A stretch of 8,987 nucleotides of DNA from Calditrichota bacterium (lineage in GTDB: Bacteria > Calditrichota > Calditrichia > Calditrichales > Calditrichaceae): positions 1 through 8,987 of the forward strand of contig JAJRSN010000171.1 in the NCBI GenBank assembly GCA_024278715.1, given 5' to 3'. Positions 1-5,951 of this stretch are shown one piece after another (positions within the stretch are counted from its first letter, which is position 1; the number at the start of each line of letters is the position of its first letter). A program made the translations under genes and the position numbers. Under the pieces are notes generated by a model. The model made no database searches. It was not told the DNA's origin and was given only the letters and a program-made list of their open reading frames with translations.

Positions 1-131
1 CTTAACTCTTAACGAAAACCATAAATCCGGATTTTCAGCGATTATTTTTTCCGTGGTGATTGCGCATTCAATAAAAACGGATTTTTTACGATAACATAAA
101 AAACGGAATTTAAACCATCGGAAAAAAAACC
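1..131. other. Left-edge noncoding region upstream of the metallophosphoesterase
   Basis: No complete gene is visible here. One plus-strand frame is open from base 2 to a TAA at 92-94, about 30 codons. It could be the tail of a gene lying to the left, but the peptide is too short and nondescript to call. The stretch is very AT-rich and holds the imperfect repeats listed separately. No convincing -35/-10 pair was found before the gene starting at 132. Confidence 0.5.
21..111 (+). repeat. Three imperfect direct repeats, ATAAAnnCGGATTTT type
   Basis: Copies begin at 21 (ATAAATCCGGATTTT), 71 (ATAAAAACGGATTTT) and 96 (ATAAAAAACGGAATTT). The first two match at 13 of 15 bases, and each is followed by a CGAT-ending tail (GCGAT at 38-42, ACGAT at 88-92). 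The third carries one extra A and is looser. Starts are 50 and 25 bp apart, about five and two and a half helical turns. The first copy contains a perfect 12-bp palindrome, AAATCCGGATTT, at 23-34. They lie directly before the gene at 132, so a regulatory role is possible, but chance similarity in AT-rich DNA is a real alternative. Confidence 0.35.
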
Positions 132-1061
132 ATGACTTTCCCTGAGCTCAAAAAACGCGTAAAAGCCAGACGGCGATTAAAGGAATGGGAACTCAATCCT
201 TTTCTGTTCAGCTTTTGGCAACGCCTTTTCCATTTTGAACGAATCGAATATTTGTTTTCCTTAGCCATCCCTCTGCTTAAAATCACGGGAATTTACCGCC
301 GCGGATATCGGAATGCCCGGCGAATTCGTTCCCATCATGTTTTTCTTTCTTTCCCGAATCTTTCTCAGGCGTTTAACGGTTATCGAATTTTATTCATTTC
401 CGATCTTCACGCCGACGGCAATCGGGAAATCATTCGGGATTTTAGCGCTTTTATTTCCGGACTCGAATTCGATCTGGTAATTTTGGGCGGCGATTACCGC
501 TTCAAAATCAGAGGACTGACCGACCATTCGCTTAAACAGTTGGAGGAACTCGTTCAAAATTTAAAGGCAAAAGACGGAATTTTAGGCGTGCTGGGGAATC
601 ACGATCCGTGGGAAATTATCCGTCCCCTTGAGAAAATGGGGATCAGAATGTTAATTAACGAATCGGTAAAAATTAGTAGAGACGGCAAAGACATCTGGAT
701 TTTGGGACTGGACGACGCGCACTTTTTTGAAAGCGACGATTTTACAACAGCCGTCAACGGCATTCCCGCTTCCGCGTTTCGGGTTGTGGTTTGTCACTCC
801 AATGACGCGCTGTTGCACATTCCGCCGGATCAATGCGAATTCTTTTTAAGCGGGCATACCCACGGAGGACAAATTTGTTTTCCGGTTTTAGGTCCCTTGA
901 TCGTTCACAGCCGCATGCCGCGGTTCATGGCGGCAAATCTCTGGAAATTTAACGGAATAACCGGCTTCACAACCACCGGCGTGGGTACTTCGGGCGTACC
1001 CTTGCGTTTTAACTGTCCTGGAGAATTTGCCATTATCGAATTGCAGGCAGAATCTTCTTAA
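132..1061 (+). CDS. Metallophosphoesterase, YkuE-like calcineurin superfamily
   Basis: This 309-residue protein carries the complete dinuclear-metal phosphoesterase signature: D91-x-H93 in ISDLH, G120-D121 in LGGD, G155-N156-H157-D158, H222 in VVCHSND, and G241-H242-T243-H244-G245-G246 near the C-terminus. All expected metal ligands are present, so it should be active. The GHTHGGQ form and the length of about 300 residues fit the YkuE/YaeI branch, whose members act on envelope-linked phosphoesters such as lipid A precursors; the substrate here cannot be read from sequence. Residues 1-65 are basic with a modestly hydrophobic stretch at 40-55, suggesting membrane association rather than a cleaved signal peptide. 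ATG at 132 is the first sensible start, although the upstream GGA in a poly-A run is a poor ribosome site. It is the only plus-strand gene and converges on the permease gene, with overlapping stop codons. Confidence 0.9.
   Translation: MTFPELKKRVKARRRLKEWELNPFLFSFWQRLFHFERIEYLFSLAIPLLKITGIYRRGYRNARRIRSHHVFLSFPNLSQAFNGYRILFISDLHADGNREIIRDFSAFISGLEFDLVILGGDYRFKIRGLTDHSLKQLEELVQNLKAKDGILGVLGNHDPWEIIRPLEKMGIRMLINESVKISRDGKDIWILGLDDAHFFESDDFTTAVNGIPASAFRVVVCHSNDALLHIPPDQCEFFLSGHTHGGQICFPVLGPLIVHSRMPRFMAANLWKFNGITGFTTTGVGTSGVPLRFNCPGEFAIIELQAESS
1058..1061. other. Overlapping stop codons of two convergent genes (TTAA)
   Basis: The plus-strand TAA occupies 1059-1061, and the minus-strand TAA is the complement of 1058-1060. 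Both lie inside the palindrome TTAA, so the coding regions meet with no spacer. No intrinsic terminator can fit between them; any terminator must lie inside the opposing gene, and overlapping 3' transcripts are expected. Confidence 0.9.
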
Positions 1062-1846
1062 GCGCCCGCTAAAAATCTCCAAGCCATGCGAAATAATATA
1101 ACGCCAAGAATAAAAATAATGAGAATTTTTTTCACTTTTTGCGGGATACGGCTTTGGAATTTCGTTCCCCAAATTGACGCCGGAATTGCGCCGGCAAAAA
1201 TCAATAAAGCACGATCCAGATGAATCATTCCCCAATTTATTAAAGACGTACCTATGCCCGAACTTAAGGCAAACGGAATAATGGCAAAAACGGCATTAAT
1301 GAACATCACTGCATTGGTAACGGGCACAACCCGGTCCGGCGATTCGATTCGGCTTTTAAACAACAATGGTGTAATAATCGCTCCCCCGCCCACTCCCGTG
1401 GTTCCCGAAATCAATCCGCTCGATGTGCCGATAACGCTTCCCCAAAACCATGCCGAGTGATTGCGGGCGACAGACTGAGTTGAAGAGGCTGAAATAAAGG
1501 TTTGCACCAGAACATAAAAGACAAACAGAATAAAAATAAAGAGCAATACGCGCTGATTCATTATGGTCGCCAAATACCCGCCGCCAAAAGAACTAATCGC
1601 CGAAAACGTAATAATGATCAAAACCAGCTTCCAATTGATTAACTTTAACTTTTGAAATCGAATGGTATTAAAAAGAGTTATTAGGGCGATAGTCGCCAAA
1701 CTAGTTGCGACGGCTTCGTTTTGAGGCAGGCGAAAAACCAGCGTTAACAAAGGCACAATAATAATTCCGCCTCCCAGTCCGAGAACAGAGCTAATCAAAC
1801 CGACAAACAGACCTGAAACAAGCGCACTGAGGATCAAGAAAATCAT
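1058..1846 (-). CDS. TauE/SafE (TSUP) family membrane permease
   Basis: This 262-residue, very hydrophobic protein has about seven or eight predicted membrane helices. It shows the internal duplication of the TSUP family: GLGGGIIIVP near residues 23-32 in the first half and GVGGGAIITP near 151-160 in the second. Family members export or import sulfur-containing or organic anions such as sulfite, sulfoacetate or thiosulfate; nothing here identifies the substrate. Length is normal for the family. The ATG at 1846 follows AGGAAAG about 4-5 bases upstream, an acceptable ribosome site. It is the last gene of the minus-strand series, 54 bp after the kinase gene. It may be read through from the kinase or have its own weak promoter. 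No terminator follows, because its stop overlaps that of the convergent gene. Confidence 0.9.
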   Translation of the reverse strand: MIFLILSALVSGLFVGLISSVLGLGGGIIIVPLLTLVFRLPQNEAVATSLATIALITLFNTIRFQKLKLINWKLVLIIITFSAISSFGGGYLATIMNQRVLLFIFILFVFYVLVQTFISASSTQSVARNHSAWFWGSVIGTSSGLISGTTGVGGGAIITPLLFKSRIESPDRVVPVTNAVMFINAVFAIIPFALSSGIGTSLINWGMIHLDRALLIFAGAIPASIWGTKFQSRIPQKVKKILIIFILGVILFRMAWRFLAGA

Positions 1847-1900
1847 TTTGCTTTCCTAAAATTTAATTTGATGTGCATGAAGTGTCGGGGATACAAGTAT
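1847..1900 (-). other. 54-bp gap between kinase and permease genes
   Basis: No stem-loop followed by a T run is visible on the minus strand, so there is no evidence of termination after the kinase gene. The only functional element seen is the AGGAAAG ribosome site just before the permease start. Read-through from the kinase transcript is therefore plausible. Confidence 0.4.
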
Positions 1901-3982
1901 TTAAACGGCTGGTAAAAAAATGATGAACGTGCTTCCCTTTCCGGGGGCGCTGCGAACTTCTATTTGTCCGCCGTGTTCTTTGATAATTTGGTAAACAATT
2001 GAAAGTCCCAATCCCGTGCCCTGAGATTTTGTCGTAAAAAAAGGATTAAATATTTGTTCAAGAATATCGGAAGACATGCCGACTCCGGTATCGGAAATTA
2101 AAATCTCAATAAATCTATCTGAAAGAAGGGTGGGTATTCGGTTTCTGCGGTCTATCACCGGTTGAACGGTTTCCGAATTTCGGGCAACGATTTTCAAATT
2201 GCCGCCTTCTGGCATGGCGTCAATGGCATTGATGAACAAATTCAATAAAACCTGTTGAATCTGATTCTGATCGACAAAAACATCAGCCAGATCATCCGCG
2301 TATTCCGTCTCAATTTTGACATTTCGTTCCCTGAACCGGCTTTGAATTAAAGGCAATACCTCGCTGATGATCTTTTTTATCGAACAGCGCGAAGGGTCGG
2401 GGCGAACCGGGCGTGCATACGAGAAAAATGCCTTTAACAATTTTTCCAGACGACTGACCTGACGCAAAATCCGCGAGATATATTCCAGTTTTCCCGGATC
2501 GTTTTCCAGTTCGTCTTCCAAAGATTGAGCCATGGCTTTTATTCCGGCTAACGGATTGCGTATTTCATGTGCGATTCCCGCGCTTAACACGCCCAGCGAA
2601 GCCATGCGATCCATTCTGATAATTTCCGCCTGAATGCGTTTGGTCTGGGTGATTTCAGAGAATACCATGATGTAATGTTGTTTTTCCGGCTCCAATTTTA
2701 AAGGATAAATGGACAAACCGATATAGCTGTTGGGAAATAATCGTTTTTCCAGTTGAATTTCGTGACGAATAATCGGAAGAGGCTTCTCTTTGATGACTCT
2801 TGTAATTTCCTGAATAATGTTTGCTTTTAAAATGTCCTGCAGGCGATGGATTTTATTAACAGGTTTTTGCACGTTTAAAATACGCGTGGCGCCCGGATTA
2901 ATAAAATGAATCTGCGATTGATCGTCAAAAACCACCACGCCAAAATAGACCGTGTCGAGGATATTTTTTATTATTTGGTACCTGTTCGAATCGTCATGTT
3001 CAAAAAGGTTTGTGGGAAAGGTCTTAGTTGCCGCCTCGTCACGATGTTCTATTAAAAAACCTTCGATATTGAAGGCAATTCTTTGAGCAGCCGCCATGGT
3101 AAAGGACATATCGTTTTCATAAAACGTTTCACGATAGATCTTATTAATCAAAATAATCGCTCCAAACGGTCGGTGATACACAAGCACCGGCGCGAAAAGT
3201 AAACTGAATATTTTGAACCCTAAAAACTCCTCCATCTCTTGTACCAGCGGATCGGCAAGGTCCGCTTTATCAAAGATATGAACTTTATTCTGATTTAATA
3301 ACGCTCTTGTGGCGCTTTTTTCCAGGGAAAAATAAACAACTCGTTCAAGCTGATTCTTTTTTTTGCCCTTTTGTTCGACAACCAATCGCTGTCCGTCTTC
3401 TTCGAAAAACCCGAAAAACGCTTTTTCCACCGCCAGTGTTAACTCAACCTTTTTCACGAAGGAAGACAGCAGATACTCCTTTACTTCCTGAAAGCGGTCG
3501 CATTGATGAATCTGTTCTATTTCAAGTAAATCGTCCATATAAGTAATGAGCTTCTGCTCGCCTTCGAGAATATCTTTATAAACCCGGATTCGATTTTGCA
3601 GTCTGGATAGCTGCAGGGCGGTATTAACGGCGGTAAGCAGGCTAAATTTATCGACAGGTTCAAAAAGAATCTGACTGTTCGGCAGTCGGTAAATCTGAAG
3701 CTTTGCCGATTCCTGAGAGGGGTTGAGAATAAAAATGAATATCTTTTGTTTTAAGTTTTTGTATTCAATCAAATGCTGCACAGCCTGAAGATCAAAGGCA
3801 GGCTCTTGGCTAATATCAACCAACACCAGATCAAACGATTCTTCGGAAAGGCTGATTTCTATTCGTTTGTCAAACGATAAAGAGACAATACGCTGACATG
3901 TTTCTTTTAACGTATTTTTAAAATAAAGAAATCTATCGTTACTGCGCGCAATAATAGCAATGCTAAAGGAATTAGATTCCAT
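1901..3982 (-). CDS. Soluble hybrid-like sensor histidine kinase: pseudo-receiver, GAF, PAS, HisKA, HATPase
   Basis: This 693-residue protein has no membrane segment. Residues 6-125 fold-match a receiver: D56 sits in the phosphorylation position (FDLVLVD), but the acidic pair is replaced (IIARSND, residues 10-16) and the conserved lysine is E108 (FEP). A probable coiled linker covers 125-165, a GAF domain about 165-310, and a PAS domain about 335-445. HisKA begins near 457, with the phosphorylated H472 in AHEIRNPLAG. The ATPase domain has the N box (N581, N585), G1 DTGVG (631-635), F box (NPFFTTK, 646-652), G2 GTGLGL (655-660) and a final GKGST. The kinase core looks complete and is of the NtrB/ZraS-like type. 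A cytoplasmic signal sensed by GAF or PAS is expected; the ligand is unknown. The start lies 3 bp after the Crp-family stop without a good ribosome site, indicating translational coupling. No DNA-binding response regulator adjoins it. Confidence 0.93.
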   Translation of the reverse strand: MESNSFSIAIIARSNDRFLYFKNTLKETCQRIVSLSFDKRIEISLSEESFDLVLVDISQEPAFDLQAVQHLIEYKNLKQKIFIFILNPSQESAKLQIYRLPNSQILFEPVDKFSLLTAVNTALQLSRLQNRIRVYKDILEGEQKLITYMDDLLEIEQIHQCDRFQEVKEYLLSSFVKKVELTLAVEKAFFGFFEEDGQRLVVEQKGKKKNQLERVVYFSLEKSATRALLNQNKVHIFDKADLADPLVQEMEEFLGFKIFSLLFAPVLVYHRPFGAIILINKIYRETFYENDMSFTMAAAQRIAFNIEGFLIEHRDEAATKTFPTNLFEHDDSNRYQIIKNILDTVYFGVVVFDDQSQIHFINPGATRILNVQKPVNKIHRLQDILKANIIQEITRVIKEKPLPIIRHEIQLEKRLFPNSYIGLSIYPLKLEPEKQHYIMVFSEITQTKRIQAEIIRMDRMASLGVLSAGIAHEIRNPLAGIKAMAQSLEDELENDPGKLEYISRILRQVSRLEKLLKAFFSYARPVRPDPSRCSIKKIISEVLPLIQSRFRERNVKIETEYADDLADVFVDQNQIQQVLLNLFINAIDAMPEGGNLKIVARNSETVQPVIDRRNRIPTLLSDRFIEILISDTGVGMSSDILEQIFNPFFTTKSQGTGLGLSIVYQIIKEHGGQIEVRSAPGKGSTFIIFLPAV

Positions 3983-3985
3983 TTC

Positions 3986-4663
3986 TTACGAAAAATCTTC
4001 CCTGAATTTTTCATAATCAAGAATAATTAATTTGCTGCCTTCTTTTTTTACGTATCCCAACTGACTCAAGGATTTAATAACGCGGGAGATTGTTTCGCGG
4101 CTGGTGCCTGCCATATTAGCCAGATCCTGCTGAGGCGGTAGCTGGGAAATTTCCACTTTTCCGTGTTTGATAATACCCGAATCGTCTGCGATTCTGAGCA
4201 AGGTAGAAGCAACCTTGCCCATGGCGTTTTGCAGCGAGAGGCTTTTAATCTGTTCATCGCTTCTGCGTAAACGATGCGCCAACTCTTTTAAAAGATTGAT
4301 GGAAACCTGGGGATAATCATGCAAAATTCGTAAGAAGTTTTCTCTTTGAATAAGCAATAATTCCGTATCTTCCAGAGTAACCGCATTGGCGCTGCGAGTT
4401 TGACCGTCAAGAATCGACATTTCGCCAAAAAAATCCCCATCCACCAAAATAGAAAGAATGACTTCTCTGCCTTCATCGCTGATACGGGAAATTTTTACTC
4501 TCCCGCTCAGGATAATAAACATAGTCGAGCCGATTTCTTCTTCGATTAACACCATGTTATCTTTTTTGTAGGTCTGTCTGACAGCCATTCGGGCAATTTC
4601 TTCCAATGCTTTATCATCCAATTCCGAAAATAATGGTATCATTCTCAATTCTTGGATATCCAT
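3986..4663 (-). CDS. Crp/Fnr-family transcriptional regulator
   Basis: This 225-residue protein has an N-terminal cyclic-nucleotide-binding beta-roll (about 10-115), a long dimer helix (about 118-160) and a C-terminal winged helix-turn-helix (about 170-222). The phosphate-binding cassette is well kept: G80-E81 and R90-S91 match the E. coli CRP residues that hold the cyclic phosphate and ribose. On the dimer helix, the positions of CRP T127 and S128 are S135 and D136, so the base contact differs. The recognition helix TSRETISRV keeps R189, E190 and R194, equivalent to CRP R180, E181 and R185, predicting TGTGA-like half-sites. There is no cysteine anywhere, which excludes an FNR-type iron-sulfur sensor. 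The start is firm: GGGAGG precedes the ATG with good spacing. It is followed 3 bp later by the kinase gene. Effector and targets are unknown; cAMP or another cyclic nucleotide is the obvious candidate. Confidence 0.93.
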   Translation of the reverse strand: MDIQELRMIPLFSELDDKALEEIARMAVRQTYKKDNMVLIEEEIGSTMFIILSGRVKISRISDEGREVILSILVDGDFFGEMSILDGQTRSANAVTLEDTELLLIQRENFLRILHDYPQVSINLLKELAHRLRRSDEQIKSLSLQNAMGKVASTLLRIADDSGIIKHGKVEISQLPPQQDLANMAGTSRETISRVIKSLSQLGYVKKEGSKLIILDYEKFREDFS

Positions 4664-4666
4664 GTT

Positions 4667-4672
4667 CCTCCC
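4667..4672 (-). promoter_or_regulatory. Strong ribosome binding site of the Crp-family gene, abutting the SPOR stop codon
   Basis: Read on the minus strand, the sequence is TAG-GGAGG-AAC-ATG. The final G of the SPOR gene's TAG (4672-4674) is the first G of GGGAGG. Ribosomes ending the SPOR gene therefore stop exactly on the initiation site of the regulator, which favours coupled translation and fixes the ATG at 4663. Confidence 0.8.
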
Positions 4673-5349
4673 TATTGCTTGATTATACGATAATCAATTT
4701 TCAATTCGCTTTTTATTTGATCGGCAATTTTCCTGGTTTCTTCAATCGAGCTCAACCCATTCACCCATACGCAATAAAATTCTCTTCGATTAATCATTCT
4801 CTTTACAATTTTCGAGCGAATATTCTGCGCCGAAAGCAGCCTTTGCCGCTGCAGCGCATTTTCTTTTAAACTAAAAGCTCCAAACTGAATTACAAAAGCG
4901 CTTCGCACATTAAAAAATTTATTATCGGGTTTGGGTTCTTTTCCTTCCTGATCTGTAATGGGTAAGGCAATGCCGGTATTGGTATAATATTTTTCGTATT
5001 GAGATGCATGCTGATAAAACCCAAGCGCGTAATAGTAATCGTGAAGTTTTTGCGCCGCTAATTCTTTTAACCGACCTGAAGAATTCTTGAATACTTTTTC
5101 ATAATTCTTTTTTGCCTGTTCTCCGTTTTTCAAAAAGATCGATTTAAAAAACAGAAAAGAAATCCGCGAGGTATCCCGATCCGAGAATGTATTGAGTTTG
5201 GCGCGAATCCGGTCATATTGCCGGGCATTGTACAAAACGATTAATTCCTGACTTTTATCCTGAGCGTTGAGCGACAGCATTAATAAAAGAGCAAAAAGAA
5301 TAATTTTTACAGAAATCTGTTTTTCTGAATTAAGCATTAGTCTCGTCAT
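4672..5349 (-). CDS. Exported SPOR-domain protein with helical repeat N-terminus
   Basis: This 225-residue protein begins with a signal peptide (hydrophobic core about 15-27, likely cleavage after SLNA near residue 29); no lipobox cysteine is present, so it is predicted to be a soluble periplasmic protein. Residues 34-125 are helical and TPR-like, with YNARQYDR and a later YYYALGFYQHASQYEKYY resembling repeat units. Residues 151-224 form a SPOR domain (AFVIQFGAFS opening, VWVNGLSSIEETRKIA, closing YRII). SPOR domains bind glycan strands stripped of stem peptides and often localise to division sites; TPR-like repeats suggest a protein partner. A second ATG four codons later (5337) is preceded by GACGAG and would also give a good signal peptide, so the start is uncertain by four residues. 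It lies between the lapA-like and Crp-like genes in one apparent operon. Confidence 0.88.
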   Translation of the reverse strand: MTRLMLNSEKQISVKIILFALLLMLSLNAQDKSQELIVLYNARQYDRIRAKLNTFSDRDTSRISFLFFKSIFLKNGEQAKKNYEKVFKNSSGRLKELAAQKLHDYYYALGFYQHASQYEKYYTNTGIALPITDQEGKEPKPDNKFFNVRSAFVIQFGAFSLKENALQRQRLLSAQNIRSKIVKRMINRREFYCVWVNGLSSIEETRKIADQIKSELKIDYRIIKQ

Positions 5350-5387
5350 TTATGTTATTTTTCATTTCTTTAAAACATCATCTACTT

Positions 5388-5714
5388 TTACTCGGGCGGC
5401 GTCAACGGTTCTTCGGATTCGGACGATTGGCTTTGCTCCGATGGTTTTAATTCCTGAATTTCCTGACTAAGCCGTTTGTTTTCTTTTTTTAGACCGGATA
5501 ATTGAGCTTTTGCTTTTATTAGTTTCATGGTCATAATTAATGTTCCGAACAAAAGCCCTAAAAATGTAGAGACAAAAATCACCGTTATCAAATTAACATT
5601 TTCGTAGGTCCTGGTGAATAAATAAATATTGACATGCTGATCCAAATTTTCAGCAAAAAACCAAAGCAACACGGCTCCGATAATTATCCAGAAAAACGTT
5701 ACAATAATACGCAT
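5388..5714 (-). CDS. LapA-like (DUF1049) inner-membrane protein
   Basis: This 108-residue protein has two membrane helices (about 3-20 and 41-62) separated by a short periplasmic loop with ENLDQHVNIYLF, then a cytoplasmic coiled coil (about 66-90) and an acidic Ser/Pro tail ending in PLTPPE. This arrangement is typical of the LapA/DUF1049 family. In E. coli, LapA works with the TPR protein LapB in regulating lipopolysaccharide synthesis through FtsH-mediated control of LpxC. No LapB-like gene is in this window, so that role is only suggested by family. The ATG at 5714 follows GGAG at 5724-5727 with 9-base spacing. It is the first gene of the lapA-SPOR-Crp-kinase cluster, 38 bp before the SPOR gene. 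Confidence 0.87.
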   Translation of the reverse strand: MRIIVTFFWIIIGAVLLWFFAENLDQHVNIYLFTRTYENVNLITVIFVSTFLGLLFGTLIMTMKLIKAKAQLSGLKKENKRLSQEIQELKPSEQSQSSESEEPLTPPE

Positions 5715-5771
5715 ATATCAAAACTCCGGGTAGGATTTTTTATTTTTGTGTTTAAAAAATAAGCATTATTA

Positions 5772-5783
5772 TGTAAAATTACA
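5772..5783. promoter_or_regulatory. Inverted repeat TGTAA-N2-TTACA, possible operator
   Basis: Two perfect 5-bp arms are separated by 2 bp (TGTAAAATTACA on the plus strand). It overlaps the start point predicted from the candidate promoter, where a bound repressor would block transcription. The 2-bp spacer does not fit a classical CRP site, which has a 6-bp spacer, so the neighbouring Crp-family protein is not an obvious binder. Confidence 0.3.
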
Positions 5784-5789
5784 ATATTT

Positions 5790-5819
5790 GTATTAAATAG
5801 GTCCGAAATTTTATGCCAA
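5790..5819 (-). promoter_or_regulatory. Candidate promoter of the lapA-SPOR-Crp-kinase cluster
   Basis: On the minus strand, TTGGCA (5814-5819, five of six to TTGACA) is followed after 18 bases by TAATAC (5790-5795, three of six to TATAAT). A start near 5783 would leave a leader of about 70 bases before the lapA-like ATG. The -10 match is weak, and promoters in FCB-group bacteria can use a different consensus, so this is a candidate only. A sigma-54 reading of TTGGCATAAAATTTCGG was considered, but the -12 GC is missing. Confidence 0.3.
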
Positions 5820-5820
5820 G

Positions 5821-5841
5821 GTGTTGAAAAAGAAAAAACAC
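5821..5841. promoter_or_regulatory. Inverted repeat GTGTT-N11-AACAC upstream of candidate -35
   Basis: The 5-bp arms at 5821-5825 and 5837-5841 flank an all-purine plus-strand spacer. The repeat ends within two bases of the TTGGCA -35 candidate, an activator-like position. The arms resemble degenerate CRP half-sites (GTGT/ACAC), but the spacing is not canonical. It could be chance. Confidence 0.22.
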
Positions 5842-5951
5842 AGATCTCAGCATAATGATTCGGAATGGTGGTAAAATATAAAAATTTTTGTTGGAGAAAA
5901 CGAAAAAACGATGTAGAAAGCGCCGAAAAGTAGTCAACAAAAAGCAAGCGA

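Larger units (their letters stand above)
5715..5951 (-). other. 237-bp AT-rich gap between the HD-GYP gene and the lapA-like gene
   Basis: No credible gene lies here. A minus-strand frame from a TTG at 5947 stays open for 82 codons into the lapA-like gene, but it has no ribosome site and a low-complexity Phe/Asn-rich product. No stem-loop terminator was found after the HD-GYP stop. The stretch contains the promoter-like pair and two inverted repeats listed separately, making it the likely control region of the downstream cluster. Confidence 0.5.

Noticed and set aside
888..1235. 115-codon minus-strand frame across the convergent gene ends
   Set aside because: It overlaps the metallophosphoesterase and the permease, both of which have strong family motifs. 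It shows no motif of its own and is a shadow frame.
3986..4663. FNR-type oxygen sensor
   Set aside because: The protein has no cysteine at all, so it cannot hold an iron-sulfur cluster in the FNR manner.
5772..5783. Classical CRP binding site
   Set aside because: The arms TGTAA and TTACA are separated by 2 bp, whereas CRP sites have TGTGA half-sites 6 bp apart. Kept only as an unassigned inverted repeat.
5803..5819. Sigma-54 promoter before the lapA-like gene
   Set aside because: TTGGCA fits the -24 element, but the -12 GC is absent (TTCGG in place of TTGCA).
5699..5947. 82-codon minus-strand frame from a TTG in the gap after the HD-GYP gene
   Set aside because: TTG start, no ribosome site, Phe/Asn-rich low-complexity product, and its end runs into the lapA-like gene in another frame. 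Best explained as AT-rich noncoding sequence.
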